The position numbers were made by a program, and so were the translations under genes. Below, piece by piece: positions 41,464 through 51,639 of a stretch of 64,000 bases of DNA. Location: positions 3,951,501 to 4,015,500 of the forward strand of contig NZ_JACHIW010000001.1 of NCBI RefSeq assembly GCF_014203395.1, given 5' to 3'. Position 1 is the first letter of the stretch. Each line of letters opens with the position of its first letter. The DNA is from Saccharopolyspora phatthalungensis. Its GTDB lineage: Bacteria; Actinomycetota; Actinomycetes; Mycobacteriales; Pseudonocardiaceae. The notes below the pieces were generated by a model. It had not been told where the DNA came from. It saw only the letters and a list, made by a program, of their open reading frames with translations, and searched no databases.

Positions 41464-41760
41464 TCAGACCGCGATGAACAGCAGCACGCCGATCACGGCG
41501 ACCAGGGCGCCGACCCCGCCGACCGAGCCGCCGCGCAGATCAGCGGGAAAGAACACCTTGTGCTTGTTGCGCCACCAGAAGGCCCATCCGACGGCCCCGG
41601 CCGCGCCCAGGATCGCGCCGAAGACGCCGATCCACGTGTATCCGAGCATGATCAGCATGCCGCCGCCCAGCGGCATCAGTGCCGCCAGGGTGGCGGCCAG
41701 CACGTCCTGGGACGTCGTCGTGGGCCCCGCCGGGACCGGGGTGTTCTGGGCCTGCGTCAT
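41464..41760 (-). CDS. small membrane protein of unknown function
   Basis: 98 residues with three hydrophobic segments (about 22-42, 46-62 and 82-97) and the loop WWRNKHKVFFPADLRG between the second and third. I do not recognise the family. A TATGAT (41767-41772) lies 6 bases before the ATG at 41760, which favours it over the GTG two codons upstream. It is divergent from ilvE. Confidence 0.7.
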   Translation of the reverse strand: MTQAQNTPVPAGPTTTSQDVLAATLAALMPLGGGMLIMLGYTWIGVFGAILGAAGAVGWAFWWRNKHKVFFPADLRGGSVGGVGALVAVIGVLLFIAV

Positions 41761-41766
41761 GGCCAC

Positions 41767-41772
41767 ATCATA
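41767..41772 (-). promoter_or_regulatory. -10 element (TATGAT) of the small membrane protein gene
   Basis: TATGAT on the minus strand, 6 bases before the ATG; leaderless start expected. Confidence 0.55.
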
Positions 41773-41902
41773 AGCGTCGGATTACCCGGTTCCAGCGCCG
41801 TCGTCACCATCGGTGGCGTCGCCTCAGCATTCCGTAAGCGGTGCCAGATACTTGGACGACCAAGTTCTGGAGATCCGGTTTCCACTGCTCTGAAGCGCGC
41901 GA

Positions 41903-41908
41903 TACGGT
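41903..41908 (+). promoter_or_regulatory. -10 element (TACGGT) of ilvE
   Basis: TACGGT ends 6 bases before the ATG at 41915, with no Shine-Dalgarno. Confidence 0.6.
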
Positions 41909-41914
41909 ACGCGC

Positions 41915-43018
41915 ATGACTGAAGCGCTGTCTTTCACCCGGACCCCCAACCCGCAACCGGCCAGCGACGAGCGCCGGGCGGAAGTATTGGCGAATCCCGG
42001 GTTCGGACGGTACTTCACCGATCACATGGTGACGATTAAGTGGACCGAGGACCGAGGTTGGCACGACGCGGCCGTGGAGCCGTACCACTCGCTGGAGCTC
42101 GACCCGGCGACCTCGGTCCTGCACTACGCGCAGGCGATCTTCGAGGGCCTCAAGGCATACCACCAGCCCGACGGTTCGATCGCCGCGTTCCGCCCGGACG
42201 AGAACGCGCGGCGGTTCCAGCGCTCGGCGCAGCGGATCGCGATGGCGCGGTTGCCCGAGGAGTTGTTCCTTGAGTCGCTGCGGGAGCTGGTCGCGGTGGA
42301 CCGCGGCTGGGTGCCCACCGCCGAGGAGAGCTCGCTGTACCTGCGGCCGTTCATGATCTCTACCCAGGTCGGCCTCGGGGTCAACCACCCGTCCAACGCC
42401 TACCTGTACGCGCTGATCGCCTCCCCGGCCGGTTCGTACTTCGCCAGCGGCATCAAGCCGGTCACCGTGTGGCTCAGCCACGAGTACGTGCGCGCGGCGC
42501 CCGGCGGCACCGGTGCGGCGAAGTTCGCGGGCAACTACGCCGCGTCCTTCCTCGCGCAGGCCGAGGCCGTGGAGCAGGGCTGCGACCAGGTGGTGTGGCT
42601 GGACGCGTGCGAGCGGCATGTGGTCGAGGAAATGGGCGGCATGAACCTGTTCTTCGTGTACGGGTCCGGTTCGGACACCCGCCTGGTGACCCCGTCGCTC
42701 AGCGGCAGCCTGCTGCCCGGCGTGACCCGCTCGTCGCTGCTGGAGCTGGGCCGCGAGCTGGGCATGCAGGTGGAGGAGCGGCGGATCACCGTCGAGGAGT
42801 GGGAGAAGAAGGCCACAGCCGGTGAGATCACCGAGGTGTTCGCCTGCGGCACCGCCGCGGTCATCACCCCGGTCGGCCACGTCAAGCACCGCGACGGCGA
42901 GTTCGCCATCGGCGACGGCCAGCCGGGCGAGGTGACGATGACGCTGCGCGAGCGTCTGACCGGCATCCAGCACGGCACGGTCGCCGACACCCACGGCTGG
43001 ATGACCAAGCTCGACTGA
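41915..43018 (+). CDS. ilvE: branched-chain amino acid aminotransferase
   Basis: 367 residues, class IV PLP aminotransferase. It interconverts valine, leucine and isoleucine with their 2-oxo acids, with glutamate as partner. Motifs: [24 protein letters not shown], the PLP lysine in [27 protein letters not shown] and [13 protein letters not shown]. It corresponds to Rv2210c in gene order. 2-oxoisovalerate from this step is also the substrate of PanB at the other end of the window. Confidence 0.96.
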   Translation: MTEALSFTRTPNPQPASDERRAEVLANPGFGRYFTDHMVTIKWTEDRGWHDAAVEPYHSLELDPATSVLHYAQAIFEGLKAYHQPDGSIAAFRPDENARRFQRSAQRIAMARLPEELFLESLRELVAVDRGWVPTAEESSLYLRPFMISTQVGLGVNHPSNAYLYALIASPAGSYFASGIKPVTVWLSHEYVRAAPGGTGAAKFAGNYAASFLAQAEAVEQGCDQVVWLDACERHVVEEMGGMNLFFVYGSGSDTRLVTPSLSGSLLPGVTRSSLLELGRELGMQVEERRITVEEWEKKATAGEITEVFACGTAAVITPVGHVKHRDGEFAIGDGQPGEVTMTLRERLTGIQHGTVADTHGWMTKLD

Positions 43019-43092
43019 CGTGCCGTTTGCGGCTGGGGCACCCTCGACCAAGCGGGCGAAGGGTGCCCCTCTCTTTCCGCTGACCGGGATGG

Positions 43093-43827
43093 TCAGCCGA
43101 GTGCCGCGCCCGCGAGGATGGCGGTAGTGGCGAGCTCCGAGGCTGCGCCAAGGACGTCCCCGGTGATCCCGCCGAACCGGCGTCGGGCGTGCCAGGTGAG
43201 GGCGAGCAGCAGCGCTGCGGCGAGGGCTACCGCGACCGCCGCATGCCAGCCGAAGCCAAGTACCGCCACCGCGAACAGCGCCAGCCACCAGGCCGTGACC
43301 AGCCAGGTCGGTTGAGTGCTCGCCACCAAGGCCCCCATGCCTTCCGGGCGCGCGGCTGGTACGCCGGCGCGGCAGCACAGCACGAATCCCGCACGGCCGA
43401 CCGCGCAAGCCAGGACGACCGTGAGCGGCGCATCCACCAGTTCGGCGAGGCTGACCGCTTGGACACCGAGCACGAGGATCAGCGCGACCACCGCGAACGG
43501 CCCGGCGCCGCCGTCACGCATCACGCTCAGCGCGCGATCCGGCGGCCCATAGCAGCCGAGGCCATCCACCGTGTCCGCCAGGCCATCCACGTGCATACCC
43601 CGCGTGACCAGCACCAACACCGCGACGGTGAGCAAACCGGCCAGCAGCGGCGGGCTGCCGAGAGCGGTCAGCGCCCAGAGCGCGGCGGCGCCGAAGCCGC
43701 CGACCAGGGCGCCGACCAGCGGAGCGAAGGAGATCGCCTGGCGGCAGGTGCGGTCATCAACGCGCTGGGCCGGCACCGGCAGCACGCTGAGCCACGACAC
43801 CGCCAGGCGCAGGCCGTCCAAGGTCAC
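43093..43827 (-). CDS. cobS: adenosylcobinamide-GDP ribazoletransferase (cobalamin synthase)
   Basis: 244 residues, mostly membrane-embedded. It joins adenosylcobinamide-GDP and alpha-ribazole in the last assembly step of cobalamin. The family motifs are seen: AVSWLSVLPVP at the start, FAPLVGALVGG, then LVTRGMHVDGLADTVDGLGC with the metal-binding Asp residues. GTG start, 4 bases after the cobT stop, so it is the third gene of the cobU-cobT-cobS operon. Confidence 0.94.
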   Translation of the reverse strand: MTLDGLRLAVSWLSVLPVPAQRVDDRTCRQAISFAPLVGALVGGFGAAALWALTALGSPPLLAGLLTVAVLVLVTRGMHVDGLADTVDGLGCYGPPDRALSVMRDGGAGPFAVVALILVLGVQAVSLAELVDAPLTVVLACAVGRAGFVLCCRAGVPAARPEGMGALVASTQPTWLVTAWWLALFAVAVLGFGWHAAVAVALAAALLLALTWHARRRFGGITGDVLGAASELATTAILAGAALG

Positions 43828-43831
43828 GCCA

Positions 43832-44926
43832 TCACGCCGTCGGTCCGGTCGCCTCGGCTTCGGTGGGGCCGCCGACGCCAGCCTCGGCGAAGGTCGCCAT
43901 CTCGCCGAGCACCCGCACCGCCGCGGTCACCACCGGCAGCGCGGTCAGCGCCCCGGAGCCCTCGCCCAGGCGCATCTGCAGATCGAGAACCGGGGTGAGA
44001 TCGAGATGGTCGAGCACCAGCGGACCACCGGGTTCGGCGGAGCGGTGCCCGGCCAGCCACCACTGGCGCGCGCCGGGTGCGAGCTCCTCGGCGACCAGTG
44101 CGGCCGCGCCCACCACGACCCCGTCGAGCAGCACCGGGGTGCGCCGCACCGCCGCCTGCGCCAGGAACCCGGCCAGCGCGGCGATGTCGGCCCCTGCCGA
44201 GGTCCGCAGCAACGCCACCGGGTCGTTCAGCACCTTGCGGGCGCGACGCAGCGCGTCCCGGATCGCGGCGGTCTTGCGCATCCAGGCGTTGTCGTCGATA
44301 CCGGTCCCGCGGCCGACCACCGCCACCGGCTCGGTCCCGGTGAGCGCGGCGATCAGCACCGCGGCCGGGGTGGTGTTGCCGATGCCCATGTCCCCGGCGA
44401 TCAGCAGGTCGGCGCCGGAGTCCACCTCCTCGTCGGCGATGGTGCGTCCGGCGTTGACGGCGGCGTCCGCCTCGGCGGCGGTGAGGGCGTCCTCGCGGTC
44501 GATCGCACCCGACCCGCGCCGCACCTTGTGCGCGCTGATCACCGGTGGGGTGTCGGTGTTGACGGCCATGTCCACCACTCGCACCGTCGCCCCCGCGTTC
44601 GAAGCCAGCACATTCACCGCCGCGCCGCCGCTGAGGAAGTTGCCGACCATCTGGCCGGTCACCTCGCTGGGGTAGGCCGAGACGCCGTGCGCCGCGATGC
44701 CGTGGTCCCCGGCGAAGATGACCACGCGGGGGCGGGTGAACGGGCGCGGCGGGCAGCTGCCCTGCCGGGCCGCGACCCAGACCCCGAGTTCCTCCAGCCG
44801 CCCCAGCGAACCGGCCGGCTTGGTCAACTGCTCGTGCCGGGCGACCGCCTGCCGCCGGGTCTGCTCATCGGGGGCCGGTACCGCCGGGAACCCGGTCGGG
44901 CCGGGCTGGTTCTGGTCGGTGGACAA
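43832..44926 (-). CDS. cobT: nicotinate-nucleotide-dimethylbenzimidazole phosphoribosyltransferase
   Basis: 364 residues from a TTG start. It makes alpha-ribazole phosphate for the lower ligand of cobalamin. Motifs: [36 protein letters not shown] and the catalytic Glu in RLGEGSGA. The frame continues upstream through cobU on the same strand, but GGAGG lies 7-8 bases before the TTG at 44926 and length then matches M. tuberculosis CobT (361). It follows cobU by 17 bases. Confidence 0.94.
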   Translation of the reverse strand: MSTDQNQPGPTGFPAVPAPDEQTRRQAVARHEQLTKPAGSLGRLEELGVWVAARQGSCPPRPFTRPRVVIFAGDHGIAAHGVSAYPSEVTGQMVGNFLSGGAAVNVLASNAGATVRVVDMAVNTDTPPVISAHKVRRGSGAIDREDALTAAEADAAVNAGRTIADEEVDSGADLLIAGDMGIGNTTPAAVLIAALTGTEPVAVVGRGTGIDDNAWMRKTAAIRDALRRARKVLNDPVALLRTSAGADIAALAGFLAQAAVRRTPVLLDGVVVGAAALVAEELAPGARQWWLAGHRSAEPGGPLVLDHLDLTPVLDLQMRLGEGSGALTALPVVTAAVRVLGEMATFAEAGVGGPTEAEATGPTA

Positions 44927-44943
44927 GCGAAAACCTCCGTGAT

Positions 44944-45489
44944 TCAGCGCAGTCGAAGTGGCTGTCCGGCCACGAGCAGGACGACCTCGTCGCACACCTC
45001 GGCGAGCCGCGCGTTGAGCGAGCCCAGTTCGTCCCGGAACAATCTGCCAGACCTGGTCGCCGGCACGACCCCGAGCCCGACTTCGGCGGAAACGATCACC
45101 AACCGCGCGGCGCACCCCGCGACCGCCTCGACCAACCGGGTGCAGTGCCCGGCCACCGCCGACAGCGCGGCCGGATCGCGATCCCACGCACCGGCGTCGT
45201 CGAGCACTGCGGTCAGCCAGGTCGCCAGGTCGTCTACCAGCACTGTCGCCTCGGCGTCGACGTCGGCCAGCACGCGGCGCAGCGAGTCGGCGTCCCCGGC
45301 TTCCACGGTGCGCCAGGTGCCCGGCCGCCGTGCGACGTGCGTGGCGATCCGTTCGGCCCACTCGGGGTCGTCCGGATCACGACGCGCGGTCGCGACGTAG
45401 GTGACGGGTGCGGACTCCGGCAGCAACCCCTCGGCATGCGCGGACTTGCCGGACCGGGCACCGCCGAGCACGAGCGTGCGAACTGCCAC
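44944..45489 (-). CDS. cobU: bifunctional adenosylcobinamide kinase / guanylyltransferase
   Basis: 181 residues. It phosphorylates adenosylcobinamide and then adds GMP. The P-loop GGARSGKS is at the N-terminus and the His that carries GMP sits in [18 protein letters not shown]. Asp/Leu-rich [10 protein letters not shown] is the Walker B. GGAGG precedes the GTG. It is first in the cobU-cobT-cobS operon. I saw no cobalamin riboswitch in the 147 bases upstream. Confidence 0.94.
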   Translation of the reverse strand: MAVRTLVLGGARSGKSAHAEGLLPESAPVTYVATARRDPDDPEWAERIATHVARRPGTWRTVEAGDADSLRRVLADVDAEATVLVDDLATWLTAVLDDAGAWDRDPAALSAVAGHCTRLVEAVAGCAARLVIVSAEVGLGVVPATRSGRLFRDELGSLNARLAEVCDEVVLLVAGQPLRLR

Positions 45490-45636
45490 CGATGAAACCT
45501 CCGGTCCCCGTGCCTACGACGTCGCAGCGACGCTACCTGGAGCCCGGCGAGATCGACCGAATCGCTGCGGCCGTTGTGACGGCCGTCGCGGTGCGGGCAG
45601 GGCACGTCGCCGGGGTCAAAGGTCGTGCGCTGGGGA

Positions 45637-46269
45637 TCAGCCGAGTTTGGCCAGATCCTTGGGGGTGTAGCGGGGGCGGGGGACCCGCAGCTTGCGGATC
45701 TGCATGGCCCGTGCGAAGGCGTACCAGCCCAGCGAGAAGGGGCGGTCCTTGGCGTCCGGGAATTTCGCGCGCACCCGCTTGTTCACGTACCGGCCGAGCA
45801 GGGTGCCCTCGACGACCATCATCACCAGCAGCACCATGCACGCCAGCGTCGCGTACTGCTGGAGCACCAGGTTCTGCGCCAGCGTGGTGGCGAACACGAT
45901 CAGCACCAGCGGCATGAACATGCCCATCAGGTGCCGACGGGTATCGACCAGGTCGCGGACGTAGGCGCGCACCGGGCCCTTGTCGCGGGGCATCAGGTAG
46001 CGGTCGTCGCCCTGCATCATCCGCTCGCGACGTTCTTTCGCCGCCTGCCTGCGCTCTTCCTTGTTGCCGCGGGACCGCTTGATCGCCTCCCGCTGCGTCT
46101 TCGGCGGCGGCGGAACCGGGCCGCGCCGCTTGCCCTCGGCCTCTCGGCGCTTCGGGGTCGGCTTGCCCTTCTTGGGGGTGCGATTGGGGGCATGGTCCGC
46201 CGCAGCCTGACCGGTCTCGGTGTCGGTGGTGGCGGTCTGCTCAGCGCTGCTACGGCGAAGGAACCTCAC
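45637..46269 (-). CDS. DUF3043 membrane protein
   Basis: 210 residues. A long, highly basic and proline-rich N-terminal half (TPKKGKPTPKRREAEGKRRG) is followed by RDLVDTRRHLMGMFMP, then two membrane segments (about 115-160) and a conserved basic tail YVNKRVRAKFP, SLGWYAFARAMQIRKLRVPRP. DUF3043 is a conserved actinobacterial family without known function. TACCCT and GGAGGA both precede the GTG, so either start mode would work. Divergent from the HesB gene. Confidence 0.88.
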   Translation of the reverse strand: MRFLRRSSAEQTATTDTETGQAAADHAPNRTPKKGKPTPKRREAEGKRRGPVPPPPKTQREAIKRSRGNKEERRQAAKERRERMMQGDDRYLMPRDKGPVRAYVRDLVDTRRHLMGMFMPLVLIVFATTLAQNLVLQQYATLACMVLLVMMVVEGTLLGRYVNKRVRAKFPDAKDRPFSLGWYAFARAMQIRKLRVPRPRYTPKDLAKLG

Positions 46270-46275
46270 TCCTCC

Positions 46276-46281
46276 AGGGTA
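46276..46281 (-). promoter_or_regulatory. -10 element (TACCCT) of the DUF3043 gene
   Basis: TACCCT lies 6 bases before the GTG; the six bases between are GGAGGA, so a leaderless promoter and a Shine-Dalgarno overlap. Confidence 0.5.
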
Positions 46282-46494
46282 TTCGACGCCCTGGTCGGGG
46301 CTGCAGCAGACCGGAGGGCGGCGGCGGATCCGACATCAGGCAGCCATGTCACACCAGCTCGGTAGCTAGCTGTGCCACCATAGGCAGAGGAGACAAGACG
46401 TACGTCCCCCGGGCGGCGCCCGTGGGAATAGCCCGGCTCCGGGTGTGGTTGCACCTCACGCCGGAATCGGATGCGAGACCTCTAGGGAGAGTCC

Positions 46495-46860
46495 ATGACC
46501 GCCCCGAACACCACGACCGAGAGCGAGGCGCCCGCCCACGGTGTCACGTTGACCGACGCGGCCGCCCACAAGGCCAAGGCCCTGCTGGACCAAGAGGGCC
46601 GTGACGACATGCACTTGCGCATCGCCGTCCAGCCCGGTGGCTGCGCAGGCCTGCGCTACCAGCTCTTCTTCGACGAGCGCACCCTCGACGGCGACGCGCG
46701 ACGGGACTTCGAGGGCCTTGGTGTGGTCGTCGACCGGATGAGCGCTCCCTACCTGCAGGGCGCGGTGATCGACTTCGTCGATTCCATCGAGAAGCAGGGC
46801 TTCACCATTGACAACCCGAACGCGGGCGGGTCGTGCGCCTGCGGTGACTCGTTCCACTGA
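46495..46860 (+). CDS. HesB/IscA/ErpA-type iron-sulfur cluster assembly protein
   Basis: 121 residues. Carrier that hands iron-sulfur clusters to target enzymes. The three cluster cysteines are present: one in QPGGCAGLRY and two in the C-terminal GSCACGDSF. It corresponds to Rv2204c. LipA, QcrA and QcrB-linked enzymes in this window need Fe-S clusters or are close by, but the gene is single. GGGAGA lies before the ATG. Confidence 0.94.
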   Translation: MTAPNTTTESEAPAHGVTLTDAAAHKAKALLDQEGRDDMHLRIAVQPGGCAGLRYQLFFDERTLDGDARRDFEGLGVVVDRMSAPYLQGAVIDFVDSIEKQGFTIDNPNAGGSCACGDSFH

Positions 46861-46882
46861 TCGAGCAGGCCGATCTGGCATG

Positions 46883-46909
46883 AGGCCGGTGCCCTTCGGG
46901 CCCCGGCCT
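46883..46909 (+). terminator. terminator of the HesB gene
   Basis: Stem 46883-46894 with 46898-46909, one T-C mismatch, 3-base loop, followed by a short T-run. It lies between convergent genes. Confidence 0.7.
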
Positions 46910-46950
46910 TTCTGCTGCTCAGGGCTGGTGGTTCTGCGGCAGCCTCGGCT

Positions 46951-47163
46951 TCAGTGGGCCACGACCCGGACGACCTCACCGCCCAGCACTATCTCGTCGC
47001 CCTCGACCAGTTGCTTGCCGCGGCGGGTTTCGACCGCGCCGTTGACCTCGACCTGGCCGTCCTCCAGCAGTGCCTTCGCCTCCGCACCGTGTTCGACGAG
47101 GCCGGCCAGCTTCAGCAACTGCCCTAGCCGGATCATGTCGTCCCGGATCTCCACTTCGCGCAT
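46951..47163 (-). CDS. small S4-domain RNA-binding protein
   Basis: 70 residues making one S4 domain: IRDDMIRLGQLLKLAGLVEHGAEAKALLEDGQVEVNG and a C-terminal GDEIVLGGEVVRVV. The S4 fold binds structured RNA, often rRNA; the closest known types are YbcJ/YaaA. The frame is open upstream to 47307 but homology begins at MREVEIRDD. Its specific RNA is not known. Confidence 0.88.
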   Translation of the reverse strand: MREVEIRDDMIRLGQLLKLAGLVEHGAEAKALLEDGQVEVNGAVETRRGKQLVEGDEIVLGGEVVRVVAH

Positions 47164-47300
47164 GCCGCCATTGTCCGTCGCCCACCCGGCACGCGGCCGA
47201 GCCGGGCAGACATCGTTGCTCCGGTGCACACGCTGGGCGATGTAGGCGGTAGCGCCGCTGCGGGTCGCGAGTCCCTGTCCGGCGTGGTGTATTGGCCTAG

Positions 47301-48308
<1,008 letters not shown>

Positions 48309-48442
48309 TCTTCCAGTCGCACGAACTGCGCCGCCGGATCGGATCGCTGCTGGCGCTGCGACCGGCGGGGAGCCTGATCATGGAACTGCCGTACGCCGAG
48401 GCGGCCGGGTGCTTCCCGGTCGGCGTCGGGCGGATCGTCGGA

Positions 48443-49342
48443 TCAGGCAGCCGGATCGGTCAATGCGTCCGCCACCGCCGCGATGTCCTCCGGGCGCACC
48501 CGGCAGCAACCGCCGATCACCTGCGCGCCCGCCGCGCGCCAACTCCGGGCCTGCTCGACCGACACCCGGGAGCGGCCCGTCCATGCGCGGCGCTGCGCGT
48601 CCCAGCCCTCTCCGCTATTGGGGTAGACCACGATTGGCTTTTCCGTTGCGGCGCGGGCGGTTTCAATGGCGGACAGCACATCGTCGGGCGCCGAGCAGTT
48701 GACGCCCACCGCGATGACCGCGTCGCTGCCCGCCGCCGCCTCGAAGGCGTTCGCCAGCGGCTGGCCGGCCCGGGTCTGCTCGCCGCTGATCGTGAACGAC
48801 AGCCAGGCCGGGATGTCTAGGTCGGCGACCGCTTCCACCAGCGCTTCCGCCTCGTCGATATCCGGGATCGTCTCCAGGGCGAAGACGTCCGGACACGCCT
48901 CCGCCAGCACCTCTAAGCGAGGCCGGTGGAAGTCGTGCAGTTCGCGCTTCGTCAGCCCGTAGCGGCCCCGGTACTCCGAGCCGTCCGCGAGCACCGCGCC
49001 GTACGGGCCGATCGACGCGGCCACCCAGCGGTGCCGTCCCGGCTCGACCTCACCAGCCAACCGGGCCAGTTCCACGCTCCGCCGCATCAGCTTCGCGGCC
49101 TCGGTGCGTTCGATGCCGCGCTCGGCGAAACCCTCGAAGCTCGCCTGGTAGCTCGCGGTCGTCGCGATCGCCGCGCCAGCCCGGAAAAACGCAGCATGCG
49201 CTGCGACGATCTCCTCCGGTGCGTCCGCCAGCAGGCGCGCCGACCACAACGCGTCGGAGAGGTCGTGGCCCTGTGCCTCCAGTTCGGTGGCCAGGCCCCC
49301 GTCCAGGATCATCGGTGGGCCGCTGAGGCGGAACGCGTTCAT
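48443..49342 (-). CDS. mmuM: homocysteine S-methyltransferase
   Basis: 299 residues. It uses S-methylmethionine or similar donors to methylate homocysteine to methionine. Zinc ligands are visible as Cys in GVNCSAP and the CysCys of GGCCRVRPEDI, and the family start is ILDGGLATELEAQGHDL. A TAGGCT (49350-49355) lies 7 bases before the ATG. The frame is open to 49519, but that would overlap the asnB stop region. It is placed between adoK and asnB, an insertion relative to M. tuberculosis. Confidence 0.9.
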   Translation of the reverse strand: MNAFRLSGPPMILDGGLATELEAQGHDLSDALWSARLLADAPEEIVAAHAAFFRAGAAIATTASYQASFEGFAERGIERTEAAKLMRRSVELARLAGEVEPGRHRWVAASIGPYGAVLADGSEYRGRYGLTKRELHDFHRPRLEVLAEACPDVFALETIPDIDEAEALVEAVADLDIPAWLSFTISGEQTRAGQPLANAFEAAAGSDAVIAVGVNCSAPDDVLSAIETARAATEKPIVVYPNSGEGWDAQRRAWTGRSRVSVEQARSWRAAGAQVIGGCCRVRPEDIAAVADALTDPAA

Positions 49343-49349
49343 GCCACCC

Positions 49350-49355
49350 AGCCTA
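49350..49355 (-). promoter_or_regulatory. -10 element (TAGGCT) of the homocysteine methyltransferase gene
   Basis: TAGGCT on the minus strand, 7 bases before the ATG at 49342. Confidence 0.55.
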
Positions 49356-49370
49356 GTAGCGACCGGCCTT

Positions 49371-49416
49371 GGCGATTTCAATGGAAATCGGCGCGTTGTC
49401 TTCCATCGAAATCGCC
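49371..49416 (-). terminator. terminator downstream of asnB
   Basis: A 16-bp stem (49371-49386 with 49401-49416) with one position that is A-C on the plus strand and G-U on the minus strand, consistent with use on the minus strand. It sits between the asnB stop and the -10 of the next gene. Confidence 0.7.
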
Positions 49417-49422
49417 ACCTCG

Positions 49423-51351
49423 TCAGAGCCGGACCGGGTAGTGGGGTTCCGGGACCTCGGGCGACAGGCGACCCTCGATGAAGATCCCGTGCCAGAGCAT
49501 GAACACCAGCAACGCCCATAGGCGGCGGCTGTGGTCGAGCACGCCGGAGCGGTGCTCCTCCAGCAACTGCAGCACCGCCGTGCGGTTGAGCAGGTGATCG
49601 GTCTGCGACTGCTGGATGATGTTGCGCGCCCAGTCGTGCATCTCGTCGCGCAACCAGTGCTTGATCGGCACCGGAAACCCGAGCTTGCGCCGGTTGAGCA
49701 CGTGCGCGGGCACCACCTGGTAAAGCGCCTGCCGCAGCGCGTACTTCGTGGTCTCCCGGGTGATCTTCTGCTCCAGCGGGATGGTGCTGGCGACCCGGAA
49801 CACCTCCGCGTCCAGGAACGGCACCCGCAGTTCCAGGGAATTGGCCATCGTCACCTTGTCCGCCTTGACCAGGATGTCGCCGCGTAGCCAGGTGAACAGG
49901 TCCACGTGCTGCATCCGGGTCACCGGGTCCCAGCTCGCCGACTGCCGGTACGGGTCGGCCGTGACGTCCTTGTGCGAAACCCCGGGGTCGAACCCGCGCA
50001 TCACGCTGCGCAGTTGGTCGTCGCGGAAGATACGCGCGTTGCCGTAGTAGCGCTCCTCCAGGCTGAGCGCGCCACGGCGCAGCAGGTCCTTGCCGCGCAC
50101 GCCCTCCGGGATCGCGGTGGACACCCGGCCCATCGCTTTGCGCAGCGCACCCGGCACCTTCTCGAACGGCGCCAGCGATAGCGGCTCGCGATAGATCGTG
50201 TAGCCGCCGAACAGTTCGTCGGCGCCCTCACCGGAAAGCACCACCTTGACGTGCTGGCGGGCCTCGCGGGCGATGAACCACAGCGGCACCAGCGCCGGGT
50301 CGGCCACCGGGTCGTCCAGGTACCAGACGATCAGCGGCAGGGTCTCCATCATCTCCTCGGCGGAGACGGTGCGAACCACGTGCTTGACCCCGATCGCCGC
50401 GGCCGACTCGGCGGCCACGTCCACCTCCGAGTAGCCCTGCCGCTCGAAACCGGTGGTGAAGGTGATCAGGTTCGGGTTGTGCTCCTTGGCCAGCGCCGCG
50501 ATCGCCGTGGAGTCGATGCCGCCGGACAGAAACGAGCCGACCGTGACGTCGGCGCGCATGTGCTTGGCGACCGAGTCGCGCATCACATCGACGATCTCGT
50601 CGTGCAGCCGGCGCGCGTCGGCGTCGGTGTTGACCGGCCTGGAGCTGAAGTTCGGCTGGAAGTACCGCTCGGTGACCAGCTCACCGCCGGGGGACACCGT
50701 GAACGAGGTGCCCGACTCGATGCGGCGGATCTGCCGGTGCAGCGATTCCGGCTCCGGCACGTACTGCAGCACCAGGTAGTGCTGCAGCGCCTTGTGGTCC
50801 AGCTCCTCGGAGATCCGCAGCGTGTTGGCCAGGCTCAGCAGGCTCTTCTTCTCGCTGGCGAAGGCCACCCCGCCCGGCCCGGCCGCGTAGAACAGCGGCT
50901 TGATGCCGAACGGGTCGCGCGCCCCGAAGACCACCTTGCGTTCGTGGTCCCAGATCAGGAACGCGAACATGCCGCGCAGCCGCCCGACCACCGAGGTGCC
51001 CAGGTAGTGGTAGGCGGCCACGATGACCTCGGTGTCACCGTCGGTGGTGAACCGGGCCCCGAACCGCTCGATCAGCTCGGCGCGCAGTTCGAGGTAGTTG
51101 TAGATCTCACCGTTGAAGTTGATGGTGTAGCGCTGCGGGGTCTCCGGCGGGCCCCAGGTCAACGGCTGGTGCGAATGCTCCAGGTCGATGATCGACAGCC
51201 GGTTGAAGCCGAAGACCACCTCACCACCGTGCCAGGTATCACTTTCGTCCGGGCCCCGGTGTCGTTGACACGGCAGCGCATTGGCCACCGCGTTCACGGC
51301 GAAGCCAGCGTTCTCTTCGGTGGGACAGATGAGTCCAAGCAGACCGCACAC
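49423..51351 (-). CDS. asnB: asparagine synthetase (glutamine-hydrolysing)
   Basis: 642 residues. The glutaminase domain begins with the essential Cys2 (MCGLLGLI) only if the GTG at 51351 is the start; the frame is open 16 codons further. QRHRGPDES and INFNGEIYNY complete that domain. The synthetase domain has the ATP P-loop SFLSGGIDST and GEGADELFGGY. The glutaminase gives ammonia to aspartyl-AMP. Length matches M. tuberculosis AsnB (652), which some report as important for antibiotic resistance through amidation of diaminopimelate. Confidence 0.95.
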   Translation of the reverse strand: MCGLLGLICPTEENAGFAVNAVANALPCQRHRGPDESDTWHGGEVVFGFNRLSIIDLEHSHQPLTWGPPETPQRYTINFNGEIYNYLELRAELIERFGARFTTDGDTEVIVAAYHYLGTSVVGRLRGMFAFLIWDHERKVVFGARDPFGIKPLFYAAGPGGVAFASEKKSLLSLANTLRISEELDHKALQHYLVLQYVPEPESLHRQIRRIESGTSFTVSPGGELVTERYFQPNFSSRPVNTDADARRLHDEIVDVMRDSVAKHMRADVTVGSFLSGGIDSTAIAALAKEHNPNLITFTTGFERQGYSEVDVAAESAAAIGVKHVVRTVSAEEMMETLPLIVWYLDDPVADPALVPLWFIAREARQHVKVVLSGEGADELFGGYTIYREPLSLAPFEKVPGALRKAMGRVSTAIPEGVRGKDLLRRGALSLEERYYGNARIFRDDQLRSVMRGFDPGVSHKDVTADPYRQSASWDPVTRMQHVDLFTWLRGDILVKADKVTMANSLELRVPFLDAEVFRVASTIPLEQKITRETTKYALRQALYQVVPAHVLNRRKLGFPVPIKHWLRDEMHDWARNIIQQSQTDHLLNRTAVLQLLEEHRSGVLDHSRRLWALLVFMLWHGIFIEGRLSPEVPEPHYPVRL

Positions 51352-51639
51352 GCGTCTGTGCACCTCTTCGAGTCGGCGGTGTCGTCTTCCAGCCCCCACG
51401 GCTCGCCCCAGTATGCCGTCCGTCCGCCCGTGTGCTGCACGCGCGGGGGCCGCAATTCGGGGCTGAGAGCGATCGACGCCCCCGGAGCAGTATCGCGGCT
51501 ACACCTGGGCTAGGCTCTGCGCAGGATTCCGGCGGCAGATCTCCGGTGTCGTCCTCGGACGGACGGCGATCACCCAGGCCGCAGCGATGAGTTTTGCACG
51601 AGGAGGCGTCGCGCAGTGGGCCTGAAGGAGGGGACCCGA

